A stretch of DNA of 64,000 bases from Crotophaga sulcirostris (taxonomy: Eukaryota > Chordata > Aves > Cuculiformes > Crotophagidae): positions 1,178,493 to 1,242,492 of the forward strand of contig VYZB01000133.1 of NCBI GenBank assembly GCA_013397455.1. Direction: 5' to 3'. Below, in pieces: positions 1 through 13,600 of this stretch. The stretch's first letter is position 1. Every line of letters begins with the position of its first letter. The position numbers and the translations under genes were made by a program. The notes beneath the pieces were generated by a model that saw only the letters and a list, made by a program, of their open reading frames with translations, did no database searches and had not been told where the DNA came from.

Positions 1-3000
1 ATTATTATTTTATTATTACTATAATACCCTGGTTTTGTGAGATTTTAAGTGCAGGCTTATCTGGGATCCTTATCTCAGAAAAGTTCTGTTAATATCCTTT
101 GATGTTGCCCTCTCTGTGACTGTACACAGTTCCAGAGATGTGAAGGCTATGAACACCCAGGGGAGAGGAGTTAGCTTGGCTGTCGTAAAGGGAATAACTA
201 AAAAGAATAGGAAGTAAAGTCAAAACTGGTTGAGGAGGACTTCCCAACAGCATTGCTTATTGGGTTGGTGGAAAGCTAACGTGTGCTCTGCCATCTGAGA
301 ATTTAGAGAGTGGGCTGCAAAAAGGAAATGGTAGGAAGGATGGAGTTGCAGGATGGAGTTGTTCCCTGTTGGCAGGGAAGGGTCCCAGCCCATTTGCCCA
401 CTGCAAAGGGCCCAGTGGGGGAAGGACTGCACCTCGCTTTACTGGCCAACGTGCTCCTGAGGAAAATGCCTTCTCTGCCCGTGCTGCATTAGTCAGTCCT
501 TTTAACACTGCATCTGAAGAAGAATCACTGAAGCCAGGCAGCTAATCTCATTCCTCTCCTCAGATAAGATTGTTATCAGAATAATTGTCTGTTTGCTCCC
601 CCTCTTGAGTCTAGTCAGAGTGGATTGTGCCAGTACCTCCTGGGGCAGAGAAACTCAGATGTTGATTGCCCTCAAAAGAAAGAGAGAATCCTAAGTGTAT
701 ATTTAAAGTAAAATTCAGTTTTGTTAGATGTTCATGGGGAGAATCGGCTGCGAGTAACTTGCTCAGACGTGTATTCTGTGTTTCACAGGAGTAAATTTGT
801 TCTAGTTTAAAATCTAAGTTCAGACAGGCAAGTTCATGTAGTGCAGGCCACAGTGAGTCTTTCAAAAGATAGTGCTGTGCACCAGTGGAACTGGTATTTT
901 CCCAAGCCCTGGGACAGAGCGAGTTCATGTCCGCAGAGAATGCGTACTGCTAGATGTTGGTGTTCCAGCCAGTGAATAGTTCTGAACAATTAGTGCTCTT
1001 TCCCTTATTTCAAAGCAAATTACGGAGTGGGTGGATTTTGCTGATGGGTATAAAGGAGGCTCAAAGATATTAATTTTTCATACATCCTTCAAGTTGGGAC
1101 TAGAGCTTGTCTCTTGTGTTTACTTGAGGAAGTGCCCTGTTTGGTTTCTTTCTGTCGGTGAGCAAACCATAGGCAGTGCAGCTCTCCAGTGAGATACAGA
1201 AATGCTGTGTCCTCCCCCTGTTGCATGGATGAGAAAGCTGAGATGCAGAGGTACCACAAGCTGCCATGGGAGCTGCCACAGCAGAGCTGCACGTCTCTCT
1301 GCCAGAAACAGCATCAGTAGTAGCTGCTCCTGATTCCCGGTCTGGGTTACCAACACCCAGCTCCAACAGCCAGCCCAGTGTGAAAAGCAGAGCGTGATGA
1401 CAGTGCTGTTGCTGCTGTGGAGATGTTGTCTGGCTTGGTCAGACCTGTATCCATGGGAAGCCTAATGAAGCACTATAGTTTTTGAATGTGATACCTAGTG
1501 CAAGCTTAAAGGGCAAGGACACACAACTGGAGAGAGTGCTCACAGCTGCTGAACTTGCATGCCCCCTATGTGAGAACCACTGAGGCTGTCGTACTCAATC
1601 AGGCTTAAAAGGTGTTGGATGAAGCAGGTTCTTCCAGGCACACGTGAAAGTCATCCTGGGGACCTTGAAATTGGTATGGCTAAGGTTATTTCTAGCCTAG
1701 TGCGCACTTGACATGCTTAGTGTGGATATTCTCTAAAACTTCTATGGCATAGTTTGCTTCCTGCTCCATTAGACTTCACCAAATGCAGCAGTAGCTTCAT
1801 AGCTGTAATGTCCCTTGTAGAAGGAACCAGAACCACTTTACATTTGCTTAAAAGGCATAAAAGTCAGGAGAAAGGAATTTTTTCTTTAACTAACTGTAAG
1901 GAGGCATCAACAGCACATGGGAAAGCACAGGGAAGAGAAAACTGTTCAGGTGACCTGGGGAGTCAGGTTTTCTTTGAAGTGAAGCCAAATGTGATCAGTG
2001 TGAACTTTCTGGTTACAACGTGTGATGGCCTTTCCAGAGTAGAGGGCTTGTCTCTAGCCTTATTGGCTATTAAGGATATCATACTGCATGCATTTCAGGC
2101 TGGCTTGTGCCTTTGGATGTTTCTCAGATGACAGATCCCTAGGAATCCTCCTTCCTTCTGTCGAAAACTAGGAAGAGGCCCAGTTTCTCTTGGTTTTCCA
2201 AATTTATTTTTCTTCCATTGCTTCTAGTGGCTCAGGTCTGCAGTAGCATCACACAGGTAGTGAATGGCAGCAATAGCAATATTTTAAGCACCATGGTTCA
2301 CAGCTTGTTCATAGTGAAAGCCCTATCCACCTGCACTCTGTTCCAAGAGACCTGTGGTGGAGAAGGTCTAGATGGAGGCCTGTCCTCCTACCTGTACCCT
2401 TTGGCAAGTGGAAGCATGGTGGCTACCACTGTAGTTAGTGCTGGGGCCTCCATGGGTTAAAATGAGTTAAGCTCTGGCTAGGGCTGGGGCAGTCCCCACA
2501 GATGCTCCCAAAGTGCTCTCATCCCCTTGGGAGTGTCACAGAGGATGGGAAATTGTGCTGTCTTGTGGGTTTGAGAGTGCTGTTTGTGCACTGTGTGCTT
2601 TCCCAGAGATGTGAGTGCCAGATAAACGTGGCTTAGCTTCCAGGAGTGTGCCTTGGACACGGCCTCTAGGAGAATCCTTCAGTAAAGGGTAGGAGGGGAG
2701 ATGATGGGTGCTCTCCTCACCCTGTGGAATGGGCACACTGGACTAGAAGCTCCCCGAGAACGTTTCAATAAGTCAGCAGATGGCTCATCCTGTTTTCTTG
2801 TAGTCTGTCTTCACTCTTGCTGCCTTTTGAGATGTGTACCTGCACAAGGACTTTGATCACCCCATTCAATAACAAAAACTGAAAGCTAGTTTCCTGATGG
2901 CTTTTTCCTTCAGATTTGCTGCTGCTCCCCATCATTAACAGCAGTAAAGTGGCGTGGGGTGAAAATCAGCACTAATTTGGGAGCCTGATTGCCTGTGTAA

Positions 3001-5859
3001 TAAGCTTCTCTGTTATTCTTTGGCAGGAGCAACAGCTAATATAATTTTTTTGCTGTCACTTCTGCATGAGCTGTGTACCAGTGTCGAAGTTAATCCCTCA
3101 AAATTATGTTCCATTATAAATCTCTCTTCACAGTTGAAGTGGGTGCAATTAGGCAGAGAGGTCCAGAACCATTAAAAAAAAAAAGGCAGCTCTGAAGGAC
3201 AAAAGCAGTCTGCCTGTGCATCACGAAGTGGTGTAGCATCTTGCCAGTCACCTCCAGAAAATAGATGCTCCTTGGCCACAATGTTCTTGGAACTTGTTTG
3301 GCAGTGACATTATGTTCCAAGTTGAAGTTCTCCCTTTTTGTAAGTATAAGATGTAGGATCTTAGGAGTAGTTTGAAGCTGTTTGTGCCATTACTTTTCTC
3401 CGTAATACACACAGAATGTTTAATATCGTTATTCCTGCCTGAGCCCTGGGAAATCAGAAAAGATCATCACAGCTCTGGTAATAGGCTGAAAAAATCCCCA
3501 ACCTATTTAATTAGACGTTATTCTTTTGAAGTTTGGCTTGATTTTGATGCTCTTTTTTTTTTTTTATCAGACTACTCTTGGGTAACCTTCTGTATACTGA
3601 ACAACTTCCCTGCTTTCATGAACGTCAGAGACCCTCAAGGTTTAAGTGTACTAATGTGGTGAAATTACTTTTGTTTAACTTTAGTATTAAATTCCTTTTG
3701 GCTAGGAAAAATAGAAACACTACTTCTGCTGTAACCTCCTGGCTATTCTAGGCAGGGCTGTACAATAACTGACTTTCTACGACTGATTTAGTGACCCAGC
3801 TTAAACCTTGTTCCTGCTGATGGTTCATGATTGCCCATCTCTAGAAGGGGGTGATAGCAAGTGACTTAGTTCCTAGGGGTGGAGATTGTGGGTTTTTTCT
3901 TTTATTTTCTGGAATAAACCTTAAATATATGAAACTGAGGTGCATTTCTATGCTTAAGTAACACAAGCTCTCTTTTCATTCCTGTCATGTGTCCCCCCCT
4001 TGTTGTTTGGGATGCTGAGCAGATGCTATCAAGTCTACATTGAAAATGGCATAGGCAATGCAGAGAAATTAAAAGTTTGTTCCAATCCAATTAACAGTAG
4101 GGATATTCTCCTGGTAAAAGGCCCATTAAAGATATGATGTGTGTGGGTGCATGTATTGAGTTTTTTCTACCTGTTTCTGAGTAAAAAGCTTTAGTGACAT
4201 TGGAAATCCATTCAAAAGTCATCATTCAGCTAAACTTTACTGAGGTCAGACTCTTTTCATCAAAGATGGTGATAAGATTTTGCTTTACTTTTTTTTTCAC
4301 ACTGTCTGAAAACATGCTGAAAGGTTTTACTTTCAGAAATATTTAGTACTCAATATTTCAGATTGAATTTGGTAGAATTCATTTAAGAAAAATCTGCAAA
4401 AAAAATCGCATTAAATGTCTCTGCTTACATGGCAGTAAAGCATGCGTTACAATCACAAGGATGGGGTGGAGTGTACATGAGAAGCTACATCCATTTTTCA
4501 ATAAGTTATTGCATCCTTCATCAGATACATGTACAAAAGTGTAGGGGAACTGACTGGGGTTTTTGTAGATGATAGAATCTCCAACTGTGGCACTGAGGTC
4601 TGGAGTAGAACACAGACTGACAATGCATTGATGTCATGCTGTCTTGATGTGACTGAGTATTTTTGTCTGTGAATACAAATGCTGGAATAAATCACTAACT
4701 GGGTTTTAACAACCATGGTGAATTTGCCCTGGTTTCTGAACTTGGAGATGGACAAAAAAATGCAACACGGCGTCTCACTTCCAAAAGTGTGACCAGCCAG
4801 CAACAGGGTCCTACACGTGCTGGGGTCTGCCAAGACAGGAGTCTTGACCAGCTCCAGAACAAGGAATTGCAGTTGATAGCTGACACTGGAATACGGGCCA
4901 CTTTAACCACAGGGATGGGTTCCTCCTGCTGCTGTGCCACAACAACTTCAGGCTGCAGTTTGGGGTGGCAGAGAGAATTCAGCTGCTTTCACACACCAGA
5001 CAGCTTGAATGGTGAACAGCTATCGCACACAGAACCCGTCCCCTCTCATGAGGGATGTGATTGTGAAGTCGATGACTTCTGAAAACGGGCTTCCTGCCTA
5101 TACTTTTTCCCACCCGATGACAAAAGTCTTGTTTGGGAATGCTTTTTTGGCTGCAGTCCTTGTGAACCCCCTGGGAAATACACTGTGCATTTGACTTGCA
5201 CTCACCGAAGGAAAAAAGCGAAAGTAACACAGCTGTAGTGATTTACTACGAAGTTTTGAGGCTAATTGCCTTATATGTTTAATTAATAACTGACACATTC
5301 TGTCCCTCAAAGAGCTTGGAGAACTTCCATCTGGACCCCTAGTGATTACAGCCTGGAAGCCATCCCTGTAATTAAGAAGTAGGCTATAGGAGGCCTGTTC
5401 TCATTATGGGCAATTATGGTGCTTGCTACTTTTTCACTCCTTTCTTATGAAAGGACTAAGAAAATAAGGCTCAAAGACTAATCTGACATAAAACCCTGAC
5501 TAAAGAGGTGCTTTGTGCTACCCCATGGTAGAATGATGGGGTTATGTTTTGGTGCCAGTACTCTTTGCTTTCATCAGGCTGTTGGGAGGCAGGTTCTCCA
5601 AAGAGCAAAATATGTTTTACACCAAACTGGAGTATTTGTTGGTCAATGTAAATTGCCAGTGCAAGAAGAGGATTTTTGCAAAGATCTGGGCAACCGAATA
5701 TTTCTGCCGTTACTTCTCTATCTTCCCCTCCCAACTTCAGACTTTCATTAGGTTTGACAGCTGTTCATCTGTGAAGATTCTGGCTGGCTCAGAAGTCCTC
5801 AGAGCAGAGGATTCTGTGTCTTTAAGCCTCCCATACAGTGCTGAAATGTTATGACAGAG
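1..5859. other. Non-coding stretch, no gene recognised
   Basis: Short scattered ORFs only, none with a recognisable domain. A small TTA-rich run sits at 1-25 and a T-run near 3550. No interspersed repeat was recognised. It is either a TSPAN18 5' intron or upstream flank. Confidence 0.6.
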
Positions 5860-6075
5860 CATCGCAGGGGGATGCGGTTTCCATGGCAACCCCACACTGT
5901 AAGATAAGCAAACTGGATTTTTTTTTTTTTCCTGAGAGGTTCAAGAGCAAGGAAGGAATGAGGCGATCTGTCAGCGGGCAAGACTTGAAAAGAGGAAACC
6001 ATGACCATTAATCCTGCAGCCCGGGCTGCTTTGTGTTTTAATTAGCAATGTTATTATGGTAGAGAGCATGGGTGC
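5860..6075. promoter_or_regulatory. Candidate conserved regulatory element with an RFX X-box
   Basis: The stretch contains GTTTCCATGGCAAC at 5877-5890, one base from the ideal palindromic RFX X-box, and further right ATTAATCC (OTX/CRX-like) and TTTTAATTAGC (homeodomain-like). There is no repeat signature. Motif density suggests an enhancer; conservation was not tested. Confidence 0.35.
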
Positions 6076-7151
6076 CTCACCCTGTTGTGGGTTTTTGAGG
6101 GCTTTTTTGTTTGTTTCTCTTTTTACATCTCCAATTAAAAAAAGGGGAGGGATGGGGAAAGCAGCTCTGCTGGGGCATTAAATGAAGGTCTGAAATAAAG
6201 AGCCTCAGGATTCCTGTTCCAGAGCTTGTATCTCAAGCCAGGAATAGGGGGTGTAGCTTCCCTGGTAGGAATGAATCTGCCATTCTTAAATTGAGAGTAC
6301 ATCTTAAATTCACTTTCTGTCTTGCCACTGATGTTTAGCAAAAATGGAAATCCCCTGCACCTTTTCATCCTGCATATGTACCCATAGCAATGGGTAAAAC
6401 AGGGGAGATGGGACTTCCTTTTGTCCTCTCCAGCCTGCCCAGAGGAGTTACATGTTACAGAGCTGTACTGCCTTCCCCTGCTGTTGGTTTGGGGTAGGGG
6501 ATACCTTTGGGATCCGTAGTTACCCTTATGTGAGAAATCCTGCACTACCCAAATGTCAGCAGCTGTGGGAATGCAGGGCACTGTGCATGCTAAAGTAGCC
6601 AACAGTGTAATGGCAAGGGGGCCAAATGCCTGGGGCTGCAGTGAGAAGGCAAGCCCCCCCCCAGCTGACCCAGCATCTTGGTGATCAGAGACTCTCTTGG
6701 TAGCAGCTCGTGCACCAGCTGGGTAGGAAGCTGTGCTGGTCTTGTAAATGTGCTGTGTGTAGGAGTTTATTATGGAAAATATTTTGACAACCTTTATTAT
6801 TTTCAAACACTCCTATGTGTCACCAGAAAATTAGAGTTAAAGTAAATGTTATCCCAGTAGCAGCTTTCTCTGCACAGTTTCCGTGTCCTTCCCTTATGGA
6901 GTGCTGCCTGTTCCTTTTGCAGGCAATTAAATGTGGAATGAAAAGAAAATTATTCTAATCCTTTGGGAAAGGAATATACCAAAGGCATTCTTCAGAACTT
7001 TCTTTAAGCAGCAGTATCTCAGCCTGTTTTTCAGGGGCTGGTGCTTACAGGGAATTCTCATAAATGTAGTTCCTCTTACTTTCCTGCCAATGTCTTCCTC
7101 AGTGCCCTTCCACTTTGATTTGTCTCTTTGGATTGTTTTGTTTCCCCAGTT
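6076..7151. other. Non-coding stretch, no gene recognised
   Basis: The longest open frame of the window (minus strand, 6135-6806) falls mostly here. It shows no domain, membrane or signal pattern and no splice context, so I regard it as chance. Nothing else was recognised. Confidence 0.55.
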
Positions 7152-7610
7152 CACCCTTGTGTGAATCCCATCTGGACCCATAGACTTGTGTCTAATTGGC
7201 CGAGGAGGTCTCTAACCAAATCTTCTTGGATTGTTGGAGCTTCACCCTCACTGTCTCCTGGCTCAGGAGAGTGGTTGTCCAGAGAACATCTTGTGTTACT
7301 AATAAAGACCGAGGCAAAGAAGGCATTAAGTACCTCAGCCTTACCCTCAGCCTTTGTCACTGCTGTTCCCCCTGCATCCAGTAAAGGAGGGAAGTTCTCC
7401 TTGGTCCTCCTGTTGTTGTTAATCTATTTGAAGAAACTTTCTTTTATTGTCTTTCACCGAGCTGGCTAATTGAAGTTCTAGTTGGGCTTTAGCCCTTCTG
7501 ATTTTCTCTGTATGTGATCTCACCTCATCCTTGCAGTCTTCCTGGGATGCCTGGGAGATCAGCTTTATTGAATGTTTTGAGTTAAGCTGCCTCCATGCCC
7601 AAAGATGATT
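7152..7610 (-). mobile_element. Degenerate CR1 LINE, ORF2 fragment, antisense
   Basis: Read on the minus strand, broken frames show the stretch that precedes the reverse transcriptase of CR1 ORF2: a KIRRAKAQLELQLA-like part, then KAEVLNAFFASVF and QEDLVRDLLGQLD, and in another frame MGPDGIHTRV. The hallmark order is kept, but frameshifts and a stop separate the pieces, so it is an inactive relic. Edges are approximate: resemblance stops just after GPDGIHTRV at about 7152 and fades past about 7610. It runs antisense to TSPAN18. Confidence 0.8.
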
Positions 7611-10600
7611 TTTGCCTGTTTTAATAAAGAAACTGCTTTTGACAGCTTAAATCAGTTGTACTTTACTGCCAGGCAGTGCTGGCTGGAAATGTTGGTGGGG
7701 GGGTTTGTGCTCCTGATGGCTTGGGCAGAGCAGCCAGCCCAGCTGTGGGTGCCCCTCGCCCCCCAGGCAGGACCTGCCTGTGTGTGCCCTTCCCACATCT
7801 CCTTCCTAACATGGATTTCTCAATTCATGTCATTCTGGGGTCTCCAGAATTTGCCTCAGACTGGGTCTCATTAAACCCTTGCACATTGCTTGGGTTTGTT
7901 GCCCCATGAGGTACTGCCAGTCCTTAACCCTTGCCAAGCAAAATCAGTCTACTTGCTTCTCTTGCATCTAGTTACCCAAGCCCAGCAGAGCTTTGTTTAA
8001 AGAACATAAATAATTTTGTTGCTGCACTGATTCCCAGAAAGTGCAAGCAGTGTTCATGTCAGGGTGAATTAGGGAATGAAGAAAAAACCCAGCAGTAGCT
8101 GCGTGCCTCGTTTGGCCTGTTTTTCATAGAAGGGAGTGTTTAATTTTTCAGTGAGTAGGAAGACTCACCTGGTGTCTGCCCTGGCCTCTTTGGTTAAAGT
8201 TGGTGCCCCTGTGCTTGGGGTGGAAAGGAGCAGCTGGAGAGTATTAGGCTCTGTTCCAGTTATGATTTGCAGAGAGCCACAGCTAAAGCTCTGTGTTTTT
8301 AACTGGTTATTTGCTGACTCGTCACTTTACATGGTTTCTTTCCCACACCGTTTTTAACCCCCACTCCTCTTTCTGGAGATAATGAATTACTTGTGTATCT
8401 GAGTAGTTTATTCTTACGTAATTCTATTAGCCATTGCTGTTTCACACTTACTTGTTTTCTGGTCTGTCAGTTGTGTCCAGCACCCGTGCAGCAGGTGAGT
8501 TTCTGACCATGAAGCCACTGAAATACAAAGACTTTTAAATCAATGAATGTCATCCAACCAAAATTCTCCTTTCCTCACCTACTTGCCAGTCAAACTTCCT
8601 TAAACAAACCCTTTTAGGAAAAAACCACAGGTCATTATGTTCTTGAGCTCTCCTTCCTTTGTGTTGGTGGTCCTGACCTGAGTTTGTGTGTCCACACACA
8701 CTGAGGAGCGTGTGCTTACATGGTCAATCACAGCTGGTTTGGAGGAATTCTCTTGCTCCTGCAGATGTGTGCTAGCTTAACCTGGAAGTCTAGACTTACA
8801 GACACAGAGCTGAGCTGCTGCTAACGAAGAGAGGCTCGTTAACGGGGCTGCTGGGGGGCACTGCCCTCCTTATGCAGGGACTGAGTGTGCAGAGCTTGGC
8901 TGCACGCTGGGTGGGAGTGCGTGGGTTTCTGGGCAGCCAGGTGCCTCCAAGAGCTCCAGCTCTCTCCCCAGCATCTTGTCTTCCTCTGGCTCATAGAAAC
9001 GTTGCAAGGAGAAAGTGCATGTTAGATACCATGGTCCTGTAGTTGTAAGGGAAAGCACAATCTTGAAGCAAAACTCTCATTCATTTATCTTTGTATTTAA
9101 TTTTCTGGTTCAGCACAGACCGTGTTGGTGTAGCCTGTTTACATTCAGTTCTGATTGAGACATGCAGTGTAATTCAAGAACATTGTAACAGTGAATGCTT
9201 GCAATAAAAGGTATCTTTTCCACAAAATAATCCTGGCGTATTGAGTTTGCCAGTTTGCAGTAATTTCAAGGCATTTTCTAGTGTACGGAATTTTTTGAAA
9301 AAGAAAAAAATGACTGGGAGCTGTATTTATGTTCTACAAATCCTAATAATAAAATAGCATTAATTTATTTTAAACCTCTCCAAGCAATTTCCCCCAGAAC
9401 TTCCCTGTCCAAAATTTTTGTTAAAGCACGTGTGAATGTATATTGTCCTCTTTAACAAGATATTAAAGAAATATGCTGTTGCTATGACAAACCAGAACAA
9501 CAAATTAGATCAAAAAGACAAGGATGGTTTGTTCTGTCACATATACAAAACATTCTTTGGAAAAAAACAGAAAGAGTAGCCAATATTCCTTCTGGATAAG
9601 TCCTCAGTGTGACAACACGAACAGTAAATGAGTTTATTATTAAAGCCACATACATCAAAGTCAAGTTGGCCGAGAAACTCTCTGGCCTAACCTATGTTGT
9701 TGTCTTTGCTGTTATTAAAAGTCATGTGGCTGTGAGCAGCTAAGAGACTGGGGTATTTTTCCCATCTAGAATTTTATAAATCTGATGAAAATGGCCTTGG
9801 CTTCGAAAGCCCCTTGATCTTTGTGTTAAGCCTGGATGACTTAAGTGAGCCGTAGACCTCGGGCTGGTCTCTGATGTGACTTGCACTCTTACAGAGCTAC
9901 AGTGCAGCCACAGAGAGTGGCTTGAGTAGAAAATGACCTCAGGGTCTTTGGCTTGCAGGTTAGAGAAAAAGGAATAGAGCATTTCTCTAAAACAAATATT
10001 TTCTTTTGACTACTCCCGTTGATCTTATTTATAGGGGGAAACAGCTTTCTTCAGAAAGAGTGGAGACCAAGCATATGTCTCAATTGTCTTCCAACTTGGG
10101 TGAGACCATGAAAGTATTTGAGCAAAGCCCTCTGAAATATAGAAAACATAGTTTTGGGAACTGATCTTGATTTCCTTGCTACTAAGTCCTGCCTAGAGCC
10201 AGGAAAATTTTATAAATCTAGAAAAATTCAGAGACCTTTTTCCAAGACCTATTCAGCTTGAGTCTCTGTTTCTTTGGGAGGTTGTGTGAGGAAGCAAACC
10301 TGCTCAGTTTCAAGCCCATTCATTGATTACAACTCTTTAGTGCTGGGCTCTTCCCAGACCTCTAAAATCGTTGTTAATTGAGTTAAAGTCATCGTTTATC
10401 ATACTTAGCCTAGATCTAATCGTTCTTTCCAGAATTGTTTGCTGAATTGCTTAGCATGTCTAACCTTATCGGCCCTCTTAACTTCTTATCCCCATTTGAC
10501 AAATCTTGGCCTTAACTTTCTGCAAAAGAGAGAGTCAGGCATCCTTAGAGGCGTCTGTCACTTGCTCTGTAGCTAGCCAGCAAGGGTCCAGAAGCTTGCA

Positions 10601-13600
10601 GAAGGATGCTTGCAGGTGCTGGACAAGATTTGAAAGGGTTTCAGGTTTAATGGGGTTGGAAAGTAAGTTTTAAGGGGTTTTTTTGTCATGATGGTTTGCT
10701 TGTTTACTGAGTTTTATCTGTTGTAAGTACTTGAATTTTGCTGTTTTGAAAACACAATGTCTGCTAAAGTTAACAGATGTCAGCAGTCAGAGACAACAAG
10801 CTTAGGGCAAAGGGTGTATTTGGTGGTTTGTACCTTTTGCAACCCATGCCTTGAGACACTTTCCTCTAAGCTTATAAAATCACCCTTGGCTATAGTTGTT
10901 TTCTGAGAGTGTGACTGAACCACTTTACAGGGAAATTACTTAGAGTGTGGTGCCTGAGTTGCACTCTGGGGACCTGATTTTTCCCTCCCCCATAAACCAG
11001 GAGAGACACCACCAAACCAAATGGAGTCACAAGGTTGTGAAACTGAAGCCAGCAAGGAGAAAGCCAGGCTGTGCTCTGTATCATATGCCCATTTAAGGTT
11101 ATCTTTGCTTTGGGGAGTTTTCATGAAAAGGAAGGCGGTGGGGGGAGATAGTCTCTCTGGCCTTGCCTGTCCCCCCTGTGGGGATTTCTGGGAGTTCCCA
11201 GGCACACACTGAAGACCCAATGTCTGCCACAACTGGGGGAAGTTGGATTCTCCCCCTCCCACGTGTGTCTGCATGCATAATTTTATATAATTCGTGTTCT
11301 GATGCATCTTACTGCTATTTGCCACCCTGACTTCCAGTGTGCTCAGCCCAGCTTGGTAAGTTTGAGGATTTTTTGTTACCCTCAGATGGAAAGGAGGCTC
11401 ATCCTCTGTGCCCACTGCGTGCAGGAACCTTCAGGGAGTGTGTTCCCTTGTGTCAGGCATGATGGTCAATAAGTGGTTAATCTGCTTCTAACCAGCAGCT
11501 GAGGCTTTAACTTTTTGTGTGCTTCAGTCTGTTCAGAAAGGCAAGAGCTTATTTACCTATTTCTTTTTCAAACGATGTTGGCTCCAAATGTTCTTTGAAC
11601 ACTATCTTCTTCAGGGCTGTTTTTCCAGCAGAGAGATTTGAAAACTAGGAGCGATTATCATGGATTGTTTCTTTTTTTTTTCTCTCTCTCATTTTGGTTG
11701 AGGAAGTTTGAAATTCATAATGTTTTGACCGACTTTGTTTTCAGAAAAGAGTCATGAAATATAGCTGTGTTCTCTTTAGTATAAGGAAGGTGAGGAGGAT
11801 GCAGTGCTGTGACGGCTGCGTGTACCAAGCGGCAGGGTGAGTCTGATGGCCTTGGAATATAAATCCGCAGGCAGGGAGAGTGCCTTCCTTTGCTTTTTCC
11901 ACAGTGCAAACTGGGTGTATTGTCTGTGCTGAGCCAGTGCTGAATGGTAATGAGAGACTAGAGCTGGGCTCTGGGCTGGGGGAAGCCAGGCCTTGCCAGC
12001 CAGCCTTGTGGTTATTCAGCTGTTTGAGCCAGGCACACATTTTGCCTAAATGCCTTAGGCTTTTCTTCCTTATTATTTTGAGGTCAAGGAAGATACACTC
12101 TTTTCTGTTTAATTTCTATTAAGTTGTTTTAAAATCTAAACCTGTAAGACTTGAGCTTTAATATTTTGTTTGTTTATTTCTTTGTTTTAATCTGGGAAGA
12201 GCTTTTGGCTAGAAAGTATCAGTTAGGCTTGTGTTTGGGAGAAAGTAAGGATCACTAAAACAATCAAGTAACCTCTCCTCCTTCCAGCTTGTTTAGTTTT
12301 TTGAAGAGGATGAAGCGCGACAGGATTTTGATTCTGTTCAACATCTGAAGATCAGAAAAGGGAGGGTTCTTGCAAGGCCTTTTTTGCTACCAAGTATGCT
12401 TGGAATTTTTCCAGCCCATCAGAGTCCTCCTGTCGTGCTTTCAGCCTGTCACCTCAAGAAGTGACCAAAGTAAGGAAGTTCTAACTTCACTTCTCAGCTA
12501 GATCTCATTTTAGACTTCCTTGGAAGTGTATCTGTGTCCAGGCCCTGACTGGAGCGGGTGGAGGCGAAAGATGAGGGATTCTGCCTAATCCATCTCAAAA
12601 CTCTCAACAGCACCCAGCAGAAGTGATTGCCCGGCTGCTTTTGTAGTCTGTTCTCTACTCAAAGCAAAGATCTGTCCTTGGAGACTCCTATCAAGTAGAG
12701 ATCTGAAAGTCTGACTCTGTATCGCTGAACAGCTTTGTATTTCATGGATATTTGGGGGTTTGTTTATTATCAACTGTGTTTCATTTTGGAAACATCATCA
12801 AATCCTTGAAATGTAAGGCCTTGGTTTCCTCTGGGGAAGAGGGATTTGTAACTGCACCTGTGGTGGCAGGTGGCTTCTGGCAGTATGGTTTCCTTTCACA
12901 TGTTTGTGAGTTTGACCAGATTCATAGCTGTTATTTATAGAATCCTTGTCTTCTTAAGCTAAAGTGCTTGAGAATTTCAGGACCTGATGATTTTTTTCTA
13001 TTTTTTCCGCATTGCTTCTCCTCCCCAGCCACCTCCTGTTGTCTCTGCTGATGCAGGATGAGCCCAGTTACTCTTGCTTGCACCTGGTTGTTGGTGTCAC
13101 CGCAGAACAGCACAGAGGGGAACAAGCTTTACCAAAGTGGTGATGAGGATGCTTCTCTGGGCTGCTGACCTGGGTTGCTTTGCCTTCCCTGGGGGAACAA
13201 GGTGGTGGTTGCTATTTCCTGCCTTGCTGAAACCTTGCTGGTTTCCTACCTTGCTGCTCGGGTTCACGAGGGAGGCTGCTGCTCTGAGAGTTTCCTGCCT
13301 GGGCAGAACAGGCTGTGCTTACAGATCTATTGGATGCTGTTTTCATGGGGAAAACACTGGAGAGAGAAAGCACCTACCTTTTGTTAAGAATACAATGTCA
13401 TATTTGAAGCTTGCTCTTCCATCGTGTGTTGAGGGTTTAATGAATTTAGAGGAGTTTGGGTGCTTATTGAAGTTAAAAAATATGCTATTTTCTTTTGGAA
13501 ATATGGTGTTTTGTTCTAAAGGCAATGCAGATAAAATGCAGTACTTGGAAGTAGATTTTTGAGAACTGAATTTCTTAAGGGAATTGAATTATTTTCTCTT

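Noticed and set aside
6135..6806. 223-residue open frame on the minus strand
   Set aside because: Longest frame in the window, but no domain, signal, membrane or compositional sign of a protein and no exon context.
13074..13562. 162-residue + strand frame with several hydrophobic parts
   Set aside because: Internal short repeats (CCTTGCTG) and no family resemblance; likely chance.
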